Under the pieces are notes generated by a model. The model saw nothing but the letters and a program-made list of their open reading frames with translations, searched no databases and was not told the origin of the DNA. The translations under genes and the position numbers were made by a program. Below are positions 18,989 to 28,347 of a DNA stretch of 64,000 nucleotides, in pieces. The DNA is from an uncultured Clostridia bacterium. GTDB taxonomy: Bacteria > Bacillota > Clostridia > TANB77 > CAG-508. Position 1 is the first letter of the stretch; each line of letters starts with the position of its first letter. The stretch lies in contig CAKMVZ010000007.1 in NCBI GenBank assembly GCA_928721915.1, positions 26,191 through 90,190 of the forward strand, in the 5' to 3' direction.

Positions 18989-19741
18989 ATGAGTTTAATA
19001 GATTCTTATGATGAGAGTGAAGAAGTTGTTAGGGCCGATATTTTAACTAAAGGACAAAAAAGACTTCCAAAGACTGCAATCGTATGCTTTAAAAAAGAAT
19101 TAATAGATTTTGTAAAAAATAAAAAAGAATTTCAAGAATATAGTGAGATTAATGTATGCGGAGAGGACATAAAAATATATAAGACTCAAATTGGTAAAGA
19201 AAGTGTTGCTTTATATAGAACTTTAGTTGGAGGTCCAGCAACAACTTCAATGATGGAAGAAATTCATGCTAGAGGAGTTGAGAATTTCATATTTTTTGGA
19301 TCTTGTGGAGAACTTACTTCAGATATAAAAAAGGGAGCATTTATTATACCAACAGAGGCATACAGAGATGAGGGAACAAGCTACCATTATATGCCAGTAT
19401 CAGATTTTGTAAAAGTAAAAACAGCAACACGATTAGAAGAAATTTTTAGGAAGAAAAATATTAATTATGAATTAGTCAAAACATGGACTACTGATGCTTT
19501 ATATAAAGAAACCAGAAATAAAATAAAAAAAAGAATAGAAAGTGGTTGCAAAGTTGTAGAGATGGAATGTGCATCTATCATGGCTGTTGCAAATTCACGA
19601 AATATTAATGCTTATCAGTTTTTATATTCAGATGATACACTTGCTGGAGAATCTTGGAATATAAGAACTTTAAAAGAAGATAGAAGTTTTATATTAAAAG
19701 AATGCTTGAATATTGCTATTGAAATTGTTAAAGAAATATAA
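18989..19741 (+). CDS. Nucleoside phosphorylase (uridine phosphorylase-like)
   Basis: PNP/UDP phosphorylase family, 250 aa, cytosolic nucleoside salvage. The phosphate-site region is VALYRTLVGGPATTSMMEEI, the core strand IFFGSCGELT, and the nucleoside-site motif KVVEMECASIMAVANSR with the conserved Glu-Met-Glu. A Ser/Asp pair follows (YSDDTLAGESW), where the family usually has the catalytic Asp. Substrate (uridine, or a purine nucleoside) cannot be fixed by eye. AAGGAGG precedes the ATG. Single-gene unit behind the tRNAs. Confidence 0.8.
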   Translation: MSLIDSYDESEEVVRADILTKGQKRLPKTAIVCFKKELIDFVKNKKEFQEYSEINVCGEDIKIYKTQIGKESVALYRTLVGGPATTSMMEEIHARGVENFIFFGSCGELTSDIKKGAFIIPTEAYRDEGTSYHYMPVSDFVKVKTATRLEEIFRKKNINYELVKTWTTDALYKETRNKIKKRIESGCKVVEMECASIMAVANSRNINAYQFLYSDDTLAGESWNIRTLKEDRSFILKECLNIAIEIVKEI

Positions 19742-19819
19742 TGAAGAATATTTAATTTAGAGAAGAATTTAAATATAATTTGGCAATCGATTTTAAAGTT
19801 TAATAATAATTATAAAAGT

Positions 19820-19853
19820 AAAAATTCCACTATAATATTGGTGGAATTTTTTG
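19820..19853 (+). terminator. Terminator
   Basis: AAAAATTCCAC and GTGGAATTTTTT form a stem-loop followed by T. Confidence 0.75.
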
Positions 19854-19944
19854 TTATGTAAAAAATATTATAAAAATATGTAACTTTTTTATAATTTTTG
19901 CTACTATAAAAATGTAAGATATCTTATATTTAGGAGTTTAAAAT

Positions 19945-20484
19945 ATGCTTAAAGGTAAAGAAATGGACAAATATATATTAAATGAAAAAATTGATATGGA
20001 TAGAATTATTGATGATTATACTCCATATTTGAGGACTGTAATTCAAAATATGATTGGAGATAAATTATCTAAAGAAGATAAAGAAGAAATTATTTTAGAT
20101 ACATTTTTTGTTTTATGGAAAAGGTATAAAGATAATTATCATATTGAATTATTAAATGCTTACTTAGCTGGAATAGCTAAAAATTTAGTAAAAGAGAAAT
20201 TAAAAAAGTTACATTATGGTATAGATATAAGTAAGTGTGAATATTTAATGGAGTTTAATTCTATAGATATTTATTTGCAAGAAAGAGAAGAAATAAACGA
20301 ATTATTGAAAAAAATAAATAAATTAAAAGATATTGATATTAAAATTGTGAAATTATTTTATTATGAGAGAAAATCAATTAAAGATATAGCTAAAGAATTA
20401 AAGCTTTCTGAAATGAATGTAAAAACGAGATTATATAGAATTAGAAAAAAGATAAAACATGAATTAAAGAAAGGAGATTTTTAA
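19945..20484 (+). CDS. ECF-type RNA polymerase sigma factor
   Basis: 179 aa. Region 2 is represented by IIDDYTPYLRTVIQNMIGD and EIILDTFFVLWKRY, region 4 by KDIDIKIVKLFYYERKSIKDIAKELKLSEMNVK (a helix-turn-helix) with the usual TRLYRIRKKIK tail. This is a small sigma-70 family factor of the extracytoplasmic type. TAGGAG precedes ATG 19945; ATG 19963 is also possible. The next gene starts two bases after the stop and encodes a membrane protein that probably holds this sigma inactive. Confidence 0.85.
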   Translation: MLKGKEMDKYILNEKIDMDRIIDDYTPYLRTVIQNMIGDKLSKEDKEEIILDTFFVLWKRYKDNYHIELLNAYLAGIAKNLVKEKLKKLHYGIDISKCEYLMEFNSIDIYLQEREEINELLKKINKLKDIDIKIVKLFYYERKSIKDIAKELKLSEMNVKTRLYRIRKKIKHELKKGDF

Positions 20485-20486
20485 AT

Positions 20487-21581
20487 ATGAATGAAGATAT
20501 AAAAGAAAAATTAAAATTAAAAATAGCTATATCTGAAATTAAGAAAGAGGAAAACGCTATGAAAAAAGGAGAAAAAATTATATTTAAAAATTTAGGAATT
20601 GCTGCATGTATGTTAATATTATTTTCTGGAGTTGTTTTTGCGGGAAGTAAAGTTGTAGAAAAAATATGGAAAACACCTCAAAAAATAGAGATTTCAAATG
20701 AGATAACAGAAGAAGTAAAATCACAAAATATAAGTTTGGAAGAAGCTAAAACTAAAGCTATAGAGATTTTGCAAAAAATTGGATTTAGTTACAATATTAC
20801 AAATTATGAAGAAAATAAAGACTATACTTCAAATAGAATAGTTTATACTTTTTTTACAGATGAAAATTTTGAGATTAGTATAAATGGATTAACGGGAGAA
20901 TTTTATGATTTTTGGAATAATAATTTGGAAATACAGGATAGAAATATTGAAATCACAAAAGAAGAAGCAATAGAAGAAGCTAATAAATATTATAAATTAT
21001 TTGGGTTTAAAGAAGGAGAATATGAAATTACAAAGGTTTGGGTTAATAATAATGAAGGAAGTGGAGATGGCAGTGGATTCAAAATTGATATTACTTACAG
21101 TAAAAAATATGGAGATGTATTTAACCCTTATCAAAGTATAATGCTAGCTATTGAATCAAAAAATAAAAATTTAGACTATTTTAGAGTTGAAAATTTAAAT
21201 TTTGATAATAATGAGATAGTTATTACACAAGATGAAGCTATGAAAATAGCATTAGAACAAGATAAAAAAATTACTAGTGAAAAGATTGAAAAAGTAGAAA
21301 CTAAGCTTATGATTGTAAAAATGAATTCTGATGCATATGAAAGAATTTCTGATATTGATAAATATTATAAAGAAAAAGAAGCAAGCAATGCTGAAGAAAA
21401 AGAATATTACTCTGTTGATGAAAGGATAAGATATGCATGGGTTGTAGTAATAACTTATGAAGATAATTTTGGAGATGATATAAGAAAAAGATATACAGAA
21501 GGTAAATATAGCTATTTTGTAGATAGTTCAACAGGAGAAATAATAGGCGGACATGTAATGGATTATAGAAGTTGGTATTAG
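20487..21581 (+). CDS. Probable anti-sigma factor with PepSY/YcdB-like repeats
   Basis: 364 aa, start served by AAAGGAGA inside the end of the sigma gene. A short cytoplasmic N-terminal part (about 45 residues), one membrane helix (GIAACMLILFSGVVFAGS), then an extracytoplasmic region with three repeats of the PepSY/YcdB type (SLEEAKTKAIEILQKIGF, TKEEAIEEANKYYKLFGF, TQDEAMKIALEQD), each followed by a strand ending in Thr-Gly-Glu (NGLTGEFYDF, SSTGEIIGG). The arrangement is that of a membrane anti-sigma factor sensing a cell-surface state. Partner assignment is by adjacency. Confidence 0.7.
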   Translation: MNEDIKEKLKLKIAISEIKKEENAMKKGEKIIFKNLGIAACMLILFSGVVFAGSKVVEKIWKTPQKIEISNEITEEVKSQNISLEEAKTKAIEILQKIGFSYNITNYEENKDYTSNRIVYTFFTDENFEISINGLTGEFYDFWNNNLEIQDRNIEITKEEAIEEANKYYKLFGFKEGEYEITKVWVNNNEGSGDGSGFKIDITYSKKYGDVFNPYQSIMLAIESKNKNLDYFRVENLNFDNNEIVITQDEAMKIALEQDKKITSEKIEKVETKLMIVKMNSDAYERISDIDKYYKEKEASNAEEKEYYSVDERIRYAWVVVITYEDNFGDDIRKRYTEGKYSYFVDSSTGEIIGGHVMDYRSWY

Positions 21582-21630
21582 AATTTATAAAAATTAATAT
21601 TAAATGTCGAATTTTGTAGATGAGTTTAAT

Positions 21631-21659
21631 TTGACATAATATTTTTATAATAGTATAAT
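21631..21659 (+). promoter_or_regulatory. Promoter of the 104-aa acquired gene
   Basis: TTGACA (21631-21636), 17 bases, TATAAT (21654-21659). Confidence 0.8.
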
Positions 21660-21707
21660 TAAATATGTTCCCAAGGAATTAATACTTAGAATAGGAGGTA
21701 ATGCAAA

Positions 21708-22022
21708 ATGGGACAGTTTTTTGTAAGTTTTTCGAAAATGAAGGATTTTGGTGAGTTGGTTGATATTGTTCGGAGAATGAACAATGCCAATGAACGATAT
21801 AATCCAGGGGCTGGTGAAGCAATTACTGGTTTAAAGGCTAAACTTCATGATAGAGATGGTTTTACCATAAAGGAAGGCTCTAATCATGAATGTTATATGA
21901 TCCTTTGGAGAAAGTATTTTATGCTTTCTCATGATGAAAATCAAGGAGTTTACTTTTTTGATAAGGATTATACAGCAAAGGTTAATAATATCAAAGTTGT
22001 TGAATCAGCGGTAACGGCATAA
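21708..22022 (+). CDS. Hypothetical protein, 104 aa, probably acquired
   Basis: AGGAGGTAATGCAAA precedes the ATG. Soluble small protein (FVSFSKMKDFGELVDIVRR near the start, YFFDKDYTAKVNNIKVV near the end). No family recognised. An in-frame CGG (21771, IVRRMNN) is read as Arg because the frame stays open. Codon use (GGG, GCG, CAG, CTT) differs from the neighbouring genes. Own consensus promoter and GC-rich terminator, as for the other acquired units. Confidence 0.6.
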   Translation: MGQFFVSFSKMKDFGELVDIVRRMNNANERYNPGAGEAITGLKAKLHDRDGFTIKEGSNHECYMILWRKYFMLSHDENQGVYFFDKDYTAKVNNIKVVESAVTA

Positions 22023-22058
22023 GGTCCCATACTCCGAAAACAACTTGTAAAGAGTTGT

Positions 22059-22092
22059 CCCTCTCGCTGAGAAGTAAGCGAGGGGGTTTTAT
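22059..22092 (+). terminator. Terminator of the 104-aa acquired gene
   Basis: CCCTCTCGCT (22059-22068) and AGCGAGGGGG (22077-22086), then T. Unusually GC-rich for this genome. Confidence 0.85.
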
Positions 22093-22163
22093 TTTTATTA
22101 TATTAATGTTTTTTACAAATAAAAATAATAGTCAAAAATTTTATTTTTTTCCATAAATTTTAG

Positions 22164-22192
22164 TTGACAAAATGGTAAAATACTTATAAGAT
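22164..22192 (+). promoter_or_regulatory. Promoter of the hydrogenase operon
   Basis: TTGACA (22164-22169), 17 bases, TAAGAT (22187-22192). Confidence 0.7.
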
Positions 22193-22252
22193 ATTTAATA
22201 TAATTTATAGTAAAATGCGTAGTATTTTATAAATTAAAAATTGGAGGTAAAA

Positions 22253-22753
22253 ATGGGAGAAAATGAAAAGTGCTGTGGATGTTCTGGATGTAAAAATGAT
22301 CCAGATATGGAAGAAATTTTAAATAAGTATAAACAAGAAAAAGATAATTTAATTCAGATTTTAAATGAAGTTCAGGAACATTATGGCTATGTTCCCGATT
22401 CTGCTCAAAAGGCGATTTCAGAGTATTTGTCAATACCAATGGCAGAAATTTATGGTGTTGTTACTTTTTATTCAAGATTTACTTTAAAACCAAAGGGTAA
22501 ATATCATATTGCTGTTTGCTTAGGAACAGCTTGTTTCGTAAAAGGTTCAGAAAAAATTTTAGATAGAGCAAAAGAAAGATTAAAAATAGATATTGGTGAG
22601 ACAACAAAAGATGGAAAATTTTCATTAGAAGCTACAAGATGTATAGGAGCTTGCGGTTTAGCACCAGTTTTTACAGTAAATGGAGAAGTCTATGGAAAAG
22701 CTACAGTAAAAATGATGGATGAAGTTTTAGATAAATACATTTCGGAAAATTAA
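22253..22753 (+). CDS. hydC: NADH-dependent hydrogenase subunit C (NuoE-like, [2Fe-2S])
   Basis: 166 aa from ATG 22253, which follows GGAGG by a proper distance; the TTG at 22241 lies inside the ribosome binding site and is rejected. Thioredoxin-like ferredoxin fold with four ligand cysteines: CLGTACFVKGS and ATRCIGACGLAP. The N-terminus has an extra Cys-rich patch (KCCGCSGC). Family members shuttle electrons between the flavin subunit and the rest of the complex. First gene of the hydC-hydB-hydA cluster. Confidence 0.9.
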   Translation: MGENEKCCGCSGCKNDPDMEEILNKYKQEKDNLIQILNEVQEHYGYVPDSAQKAISEYLSIPMAEIYGVVTFYSRFTLKPKGKYHIAVCLGTACFVKGSEKILDRAKERLKIDIGETTKDGKFSLEATRCIGACGLAPVFTVNGEVYGKATVKMMDEVLDKYISEN

Positions 22754-22791
22754 ATTTGGTTTTAAGATTTAAGAATAGAAAGGAGCTATAA

Positions 22792-24652
22792 ATGAAAACT
22801 TTAGATGAAATTAAAAAAATAAGAGAATCTAAAAGAAAAGAGTTAGATTTAAGAGTAAATATAGAAGCTAAAACAAGAGAAAAACATATTTTAGTATGTC
22901 ATGGAACTGGATGTACATCTTCTAAATCTCCTTTAATTATAGATACTTTTAGAAAAATTTTAAAAGAGAAAAATATTGAAAATGTTAGAGTAATTCAAAC
23001 AGGTTGCTTTGGTTTATGTGCAAAAGGTCCAATTGTAATTATAAGACCTGAAGATATTTTTTATGCTATGGTTAAACCCGAAGATTGCGAAGAAATAATT
23101 GAAAAGCATATTCAAAATGGAGAAGTAGTAGAACGTCTTTTATGTAAAGATGTTGATAATACCGTAGTAAAAAAATTAGATGAGCTTAATTTTTATAAAA
23201 AGCAAAAAAGGATTGCACTTAAAAATTGTGGTGTAATTGATCCAGAAAATATAGATGAATACATAGCGTTTGATGGATATAAAGCTTTAGAAAAAGTATT
23301 ATTTAACATGACACCTGATGAAGTAATTGAAGTTGTTTCAAATTCTGGCTTAAGGGGTCGTGGAGGAGCAGGATTTCCTACTGGTAAAAAATGGGCTTTA
23401 ACAAAACAAGCAAAAGGTTCTCAAAAATATGTAGTATGTAATGCAGACGAAGGAGATCCAGGAGCTTTTATGGATAGAAGTATTTTAGAAGGAGATCCAC
23501 ACTGTGTGCTAGAAGCAATGATGATAGCAGGATTTGCAATAGGTGCAAATCATGGATATATTTATGTTAGAGCTGAATATCCAATAGCAGTTCAAAGATT
23601 TCAAAAAGCTATTGATCAGGCAAAAGAATATGGAATTTTAGGAAAAAATATTTGGAATAGTGGATTTGATTTTGAATGTGAAGTAAGATTAGGAGCTGGA
23701 GCTTTTGTTTGTGGGGAAGAAACTGCGCTTTTAGAATCTATTGAAGGTAGACGTCGGTCAGCCAAGATTAAAACCACCATATCCTGCAAATGAAGGTTTA
23801 TTTGGAAAACCAACATTAATAAATAATGTTGAAACTTATGCAAATATTACAAAAATAATTTTAAATGGTGCTGAATGGTATTCAAGTATTGGAACTGAAA
23901 ATTCAAAAGGAACTAAGGTTTTTGCTTTAGGTGGAAATGTAAATAATATAGGATTAGTAGAAGTTCCAATGGGAGTTACTTTAAGAGAAATTGTTTTTGA
24001 TATAGGTGGTGGAATTCCAAATGGTAGAAAATTTAAAGCAGCTCAAACTGGTGGACCTTCTGGAGGCTGCATAACAGAAGAACATTTAGATACACCGATT
24101 GATTATGAATCGTTAAAAGCAATAGGTTCAATGATGGGGTCTGGTGGTCTAATTATAATGGATGATTCAAAATGTATGGTAAACTTAGCAAAATTTTACT
24201 TAGGTTTTACAGTTGATGAGTCATGTGGAAAGTGTACTCCTTGTAGGATAGGAACTAAAAGGCTTTTAGAAATATTAGAAAGAATTACAGAAGGAAAAGG
24301 TGAAGAAGGAGATATTGAAAAACTAGAAAGATTGTGCGTAAATATTCAAAAAGCTTCTGTTTGTGGACTTGGTCAAACAGCTCCGAACCCTGTTTTAAGT
24401 ACAATAAAATATTTTAGGGAAGAATATAGAGAACATATAGATCATAAAGAATGTAAAGCAGGAGAATGTAAAGCGCTAATGAAAGTAACAATTGATCCTG
24501 AATTATGTAAAGGTTGCGGTCTATGTAAAAGAAATTGCCCTGTTGATGCAATTTCAGGTGAGATTAAGCAAACTCATGTGATAGACCAGGAAAAATGCAT
24601 CAAATGCGGAACGTGTATTAGTAAGTGCCCATTCCACGCTATTAGAGGCTAG
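22792..24652 (+). CDS. hydB: NADH-dependent hydrogenase subunit B (NuoF-like), with a CGG +1 site
   Basis: 619 aa. Order: N-terminal [2Fe-2S] thioredoxin-like domain (CHGTGCTSSKS, TGCFGLCAKGP), NuoF core with the NADH site GLRGRGGAGFPTG, FMN-binding part (NADEGDPGAFMDRSILEGD), the [4Fe-4S] ligands SCGKCTPCRIG, and a C-terminal double ferredoxin (CKGCGLCKRNCP, CIKCGTCISKCP). At CGG 23755-23757 the C is skipped after CGT, giving ESIEGRRGQPRLKPPYPA, which is invariant in this family. Without the shift the FMN and Fe-S parts are lost. Binds NAD(P)H and FMN and is the usual bifurcation site in trimeric hydrogenases. Confidence 0.95.
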
Positions 24653-24771
24653 AACGAGAAACGGCGTCTCGCACATTTTCGCTCTGTCGGAACCCAATCG
24701 ACGTACAGAAAGTACGCCTCATGGGTATCCTCGGTCGCAAAAATGCACGATACACCATTTCTCGTCCTAGC
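24648..24771 (+). repeat. Intergenic hairpin repeat, copy 1
   Basis: 124 bases that begin at the hydB stop. Outer arms ACGAGAAA and TTTCTCGT, inner stem CGTAC-agaaa-GTACG, with further nested pairs between. A second copy at 53396-53518 keeps the shape but differs in paired positions (GCGAGAAA/TTTCTCGC). Far richer in GC than the surroundings. No gene is seen in 24772-24882. Confidence 0.75.
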
Positions 24772-24882
24772 AGGGAGTGAGTACAATATTCTAGAATTTT
24801 TAAATTAGTTGTACACAGCATTTAAATTGAGTTATATTGTGTTAGTAATTCTTAAATAAAATTAATAAAAAGGAGGCTTAAA

Positions 24883-26628
24883 ATGATTAGTCTAACTATA
24901 AATGGAAAAAAAGTTGAAGTAGAAGAAGGAACAACTATTTTAGAAGCAGCACGAAAAGCTAGTATTGATATTCCTACTTTATGCTTTTTAAAAGATATAA
25001 ATGAATTTGGAGATTGCAGAATGTGTATAGTTGAAGTTGAAGGTAGACGTGGCTTTGCAACTTCATGTATTCAAAAAGTTGAAGAAGGCATGGTTGTAAG
25101 AACTAATACACCAGCAGTTATTGAAGCAAGAAGAACAGTTTTAGACTTAATTTTATCTAACCATGATAGAGATTGTTTAACATGTACTAGAAATGGAACA
25201 TGTGAATTACAAAAATTAGCAGAAGAATTTTATGTAAATGATATAAAATATAAAGGTGAAAGAAATAGACATGAGATTGATGATAAATCTCCAGCTATTG
25301 TTAGAGATTTTAATAAATGTATATTATGTAGAAGATGTGTTGCTACATGTAAAAATGTTCAAGGTATAGGTGCAATTGATTGTACTGAAAGAGGTTTTTC
25401 ATCAACTATTTCTACATATAAAGATATGAGTTTAAATGATGTTAATTGTACATTTTGTGGTCAATGTATAGAATCTTGTCCTGTTGGAGCTCTAAGAGAA
25501 AAAGATGGAACAGCAGCTGTTTGGAAAGCCTTAGAAGATCCTACAAAATATATTGTTGCACAAACTGCTCCAGCAGTTAGAGTGGCTTTAGGTGAAGAAT
25601 TTGGAATGGAAATAGGAACTAATGTAAAAGGAAAAATGGTTTCTAGTTTAAAACATTTAGGATTTGATAAGGTTTTTGATACAAATACAGGTGCAGATTT
25701 TACAATTATGGAAGAAGCAACAGAATTTATAGATAGATTTACAAATGGTGGAACTCTTCCAATGATTACGTCATGTAGTCCAGGATGGGTAAGATTTTTA
25801 GAACTTAATTACCCAGAATTAATACCAAATTTATCAACTTGTAAATCTCCACATCAAATGTTTGGAGCAATTATAAAATCATATTATGCTAAGAAAAATA
25901 ATATTGATCCAAATAATATTTTTGTAGTTTCTGTAATGCCTTGTATTGCTAAAAAGTATGAGAGAACAAGAGATGATGAACAAGGAGTAGGTTTAGATGA
26001 TGTTGACGCTGTAATTACAACTAGAGAACTTGCAAGGATGATAAAACAAGCTCATATTAATTTTAAAACTTTAGAAGATTCAGAATTTGATGATCCAATG
26101 GGAGAAGCAACAGGAGCTGCTGCAATTTTTGGAACAACAGGTGGAGTTATGGAAGCTGCACTTCGTACAGTTGCAGAAAAAGTAACTGGCAATAGTTTTG
26201 AGAAATTAGATTATGAAGATGTTCGTGGTGGTGAAGGAATAAAAAGAGCAAGTGTTAATTTAAATGGAAAAGAAGTTAAAGTTGTTGTTGCATCTGGTTT
26301 AAAAAATGCTAGAACAATTATGGAAGAAATAAAATCAGGAAAAGCAGATTATCAGTTTGTTGAAATTATGGCATGCCCTGGTGGATGTGTAATGGGCGGA
26401 GGTCAGCCTATTAGAACATCTAAAGAAAGAGCTACTATAGATATAAGAGGAAAAAGAGCTGCTGCACTTTATACAATTGATGAAAAAAGCAAAATTAGAA
26501 AATCACATGAAAATCCAATTTTAAAGAAAATTTATGAAGATTATTTAGGCAAGCCAGGTGGGCATTTAGCTCATAAACTTTTACATACTTCATATAGTCC
26601 TAAAGAAAAATATAGAATAGAGAAATAA
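24883..26628 (+). CDS. hydA: [FeFe]-hydrogenase catalytic subunit A
   Basis: 581 aa. N-terminal [2Fe-2S] domain (CFLKDINEFGDCRMCIVEV), His-ligated cluster region (HDRDCLTCTRNGTCELQ), two [4Fe-4S] clusters (CILCRRCVATCK, CTFCGQCIESCP), then the H-domain with all three signature motifs: TSCSPGWVRFLE, MPCIAKKYE and EIMACPGGCVMGGGQP. Reduces protons or oxidises H2 using the active-site H-cluster. With hydC and hydB it forms the trimeric, NADH-linked, often electron-bifurcating type. AAAAGGAGG precedes the ATG. No CGG codon. Maturases HydE/F/G are not in the window. Confidence 0.97.
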   Translation: MISLTINGKKVEVEEGTTILEAARKASIDIPTLCFLKDINEFGDCRMCIVEVEGRRGFATSCIQKVEEGMVVRTNTPAVIEARRTVLDLILSNHDRDCLTCTRNGTCELQKLAEEFYVNDIKYKGERNRHEIDDKSPAIVRDFNKCILCRRCVATCKNVQGIGAIDCTERGFSSTISTYKDMSLNDVNCTFCGQCIESCPVGALREKDGTAAVWKALEDPTKYIVAQTAPAVRVALGEEFGMEIGTNVKGKMVSSLKHLGFDKVFDTNTGADFTIMEEATEFIDRFTNGGTLPMITSCSPGWVRFLELNYPELIPNLSTCKSPHQMFGAIIKSYYAKKNNIDPNNIFVVSVMPCIAKKYERTRDDEQGVGLDDVDAVITTRELARMIKQAHINFKTLEDSEFDDPMGEATGAAAIFGTTGGVMEAALRTVAEKVTGNSFEKLDYEDVRGGEGIKRASVNLNGKEVKVVVASGLKNARTIMEEIKSGKADYQFVEIMACPGGCVMGGGQPIRTSKERATIDIRGKRAAALYTIDEKSKIRKSHENPILKKIYEDYLGKPGGHLAHKLLHTSYSPKEKYRIEK

Positions 26629-26633
26629 AAAAT

Positions 26634-26681
26634 CAAAAAAATCTTTAAGTATTTTTAATTAAATTACTTAAAGATTTTTTT
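26634..26681 (+). terminator. Terminator of the hydrogenase operon
   Basis: AAAAAATCTTTAAGTA and TACTTAAAGATTTTTTT form a 14-16 bp stem. Confidence 0.85.
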
Positions 26682-26696
26682 GATATAAAAAATTCC

Positions 26697-26725
26697 TTGT
26701 TTTTAGTGCTTTTGTGTGATATAAT
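26697..26725 (+). promoter_or_regulatory. Promoter of the acquired purC
   Basis: TTGTTT (26697-26702), 17 bases, TATAAT (26720-26725). Confidence 0.55.
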
Positions 26726-26811
26726 TTAAACCATGCTCTTTTATTTAGTACCTTTCAGTTTTTAGGTATAAATGTGAGAGTAAATACTAATATTTTTAAG
26801 GAGGGTATTTT

Positions 26812-28029
26812 ATGAGCCCAAAAACATCATTCCGGCCAGAATGGCTGAGTCAAATGGAACAAAAAGTTTTTTGCAGTTTTTTAACTGAAAATGGTAAAAG
26901 AATTTTTGGCTTAAATACTGCTCATCAAGCTGCGCCAAGTAGTGCAGAATGTGCTTTTGCAAAAATCAAAAGTGGAAAAGTGCGTAATATTTATGCATCA
27001 AACTTTATGATTTTTGAAACAAGCAATCGACTTTCTGTTTTTGACAGAGTAGTTAAAGAAAATGTTGCTCGTAAAGGGGAAATGCTTAATCTTATTTCTC
27101 AAAGCAACAAAGCTTTTTTGGAAGAAAAAGGTATCATGACAGATTTACTTGATCTGCCAATACCGGAAGACCAGGTATATACGCTAGCGGGATTTGATGA
27201 AAAAGATTTTGATCGGTTAGCTGTGTCAAAGAAACTTCAAATGTTCCCGCTGGAATTTATAGTTCGTGGTTATATAACGGGTTCTGCATGGAAGGCTTAC
27301 TCTAAAGGAGAAAGTTATTGCGGAATAACTTTTCCAAAAAACTTAAAGAAAGATGATAAACTTGAAACTCCAGTTCTTACTCCAACTACAAAGGCAGAAG
27401 AGGGGCATGATGAACCAGTGAAGTTTTCAGAAGCTATTAAGATAGTTGCTGACTGGCTTTATGATTCTGGAATGAATATTTTTGCAGATGTTGATATCAA
27501 TGAAATCTGCTGCAATGACCGTTATTTTGCAGAAGAAGTATTTGATATCACAAGGAGTGCAGAACACTATGCTGTAAAAAGTATGGATTTTGATACTGAT
27601 GGCTGGTGGAAATACTTCGAATTTGCTTTAACTTATATGGAAGCGGAATTTTATGTAAAAGCTATCTATAAGTTAAGCAAAACAGCTTTTGAAGAACTTT
27701 CCAAGAAATGTGATGAAAAGGGCATACTCTTTATTGATACCAAGTTCGAATTTGGTCTTGACAGAGATGGAAATATCTGTCTTGGCGATGAAGTTGGAAC
27801 CCCGGATTCAAGCCGTTTTGCCTCCAAAGAGATTTACAATGAAACAGGAAAAATTGTAAGTATGGACAAGCAAATCGTAAGAGATGCATTTTCAGAAGTT
27901 GGCTTTACAGGTGATGAGGAACAGGATATTCCTGTTCTTTCAGATGAACTTTGGGAAAAAGTAACCAATACTTATGTTCATATTGCAGAACTGCTGTGTG
28001 GAAATGAGGAACCTAAAAAAATTAATTAG
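26812..28029 (+). CDS. purC: SAICAR synthetase-like protein, probably acquired
   Basis: Phosphoribosylaminoimidazole-succinocarboxamide synthase converts CAIR and aspartate to SAICAR in purine synthesis. Motifs: KIKSGKVRNIYASNFMIFET, NRLSVFDRVV, FPLEFIVRGYITGSAWKAY, GITFPKNLKKDDKLETPVL, TKAEEGHDEPV, DTKFEFGLDRDGNICLGDEV and GTPDSSRF. At 405 aa it is longer than the usual 235-300 aa, with about 55 extra N-terminal residues. Two CGG codons (26833 in FRPEW, 27214 in FDRLA) are read in frame as Arg. Codon use (CGT, CTG, AAG, GGC frequent) differs from the flanking native genes, and no other pur gene is nearby. Likely transferred. Confidence 0.85.
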   Translation: MSPKTSFRPEWLSQMEQKVFCSFLTENGKRIFGLNTAHQAAPSSAECAFAKIKSGKVRNIYASNFMIFETSNRLSVFDRVVKENVARKGEMLNLISQSNKAFLEEKGIMTDLLDLPIPEDQVYTLAGFDEKDFDRLAVSKKLQMFPLEFIVRGYITGSAWKAYSKGESYCGITFPKNLKKDDKLETPVLTPTTKAEEGHDEPVKFSEAIKIVADWLYDSGMNIFADVDINEICCNDRYFAEEVFDITRSAEHYAVKSMDFDTDGWWKYFEFALTYMEAEFYVKAIYKLSKTAFEELSKKCDEKGILFIDTKFEFGLDRDGNICLGDEVGTPDSSRFASKEIYNETGKIVSMDKQIVRDAFSEVGFTGDEEQDIPVLSDELWEKVTNTYVHIAELLCGNEEPKKIN

Positions 28030-28064
28030 TATTTATTAACCTCTGGGCTAACCGGGTTAGCGAA

Positions 28065-28105
28065 GCGCCTTTGGAATGAACTCCAAAGGTGCTTTTGCTT
28101 TTTAA
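28065..28105 (+). terminator. Terminator of the acquired purC
   Basis: GCGCCTTTGGA (28065-28075) and TCCAAAGGTGC (28082-28092), then a T-rich tail. A second GC-rich hairpin (GCTAACCGGGTTAGC) lies just before it. Confidence 0.85.
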
Positions 28106-28132
28106 AATTATCAAAAAAAGATTGTTAGGGTA

Positions 28133-28183
28133 TTGACAATCTTTTTTTATCGTAGTATACTATTAAATGTTAGGCTGCTAACA
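28133..28183 (+). promoter_or_regulatory. Promoter and MarR-type operator of the ABC exporter operon
   Basis: TTGACA (28133-28138), 17 bases, TATACT (28156-28161), followed by the palindrome TGTTAGGCTGCTAACA (28168-28183). A further half site TGTTAGG occurs at 28123. The first gene downstream is a MarR repressor, so self-regulation at this palindrome is expected. From 28184 to 28347 I see only AT-rich leader. Confidence 0.7.
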
Positions 28184-28347
28184 AATCTTTGAAATTAATT
28201 ATATTTATTTTTAAAAGTAAGCTTAGAGAATATGTACACATTTTTTATTTAATAATTAATAAATTATATTTCTTAATTTATATTAATACTATATAAAATT
28301 CATAAAACCTTATTAGTTTTGAAATTTATAATATAAAAAGAAAGGAA

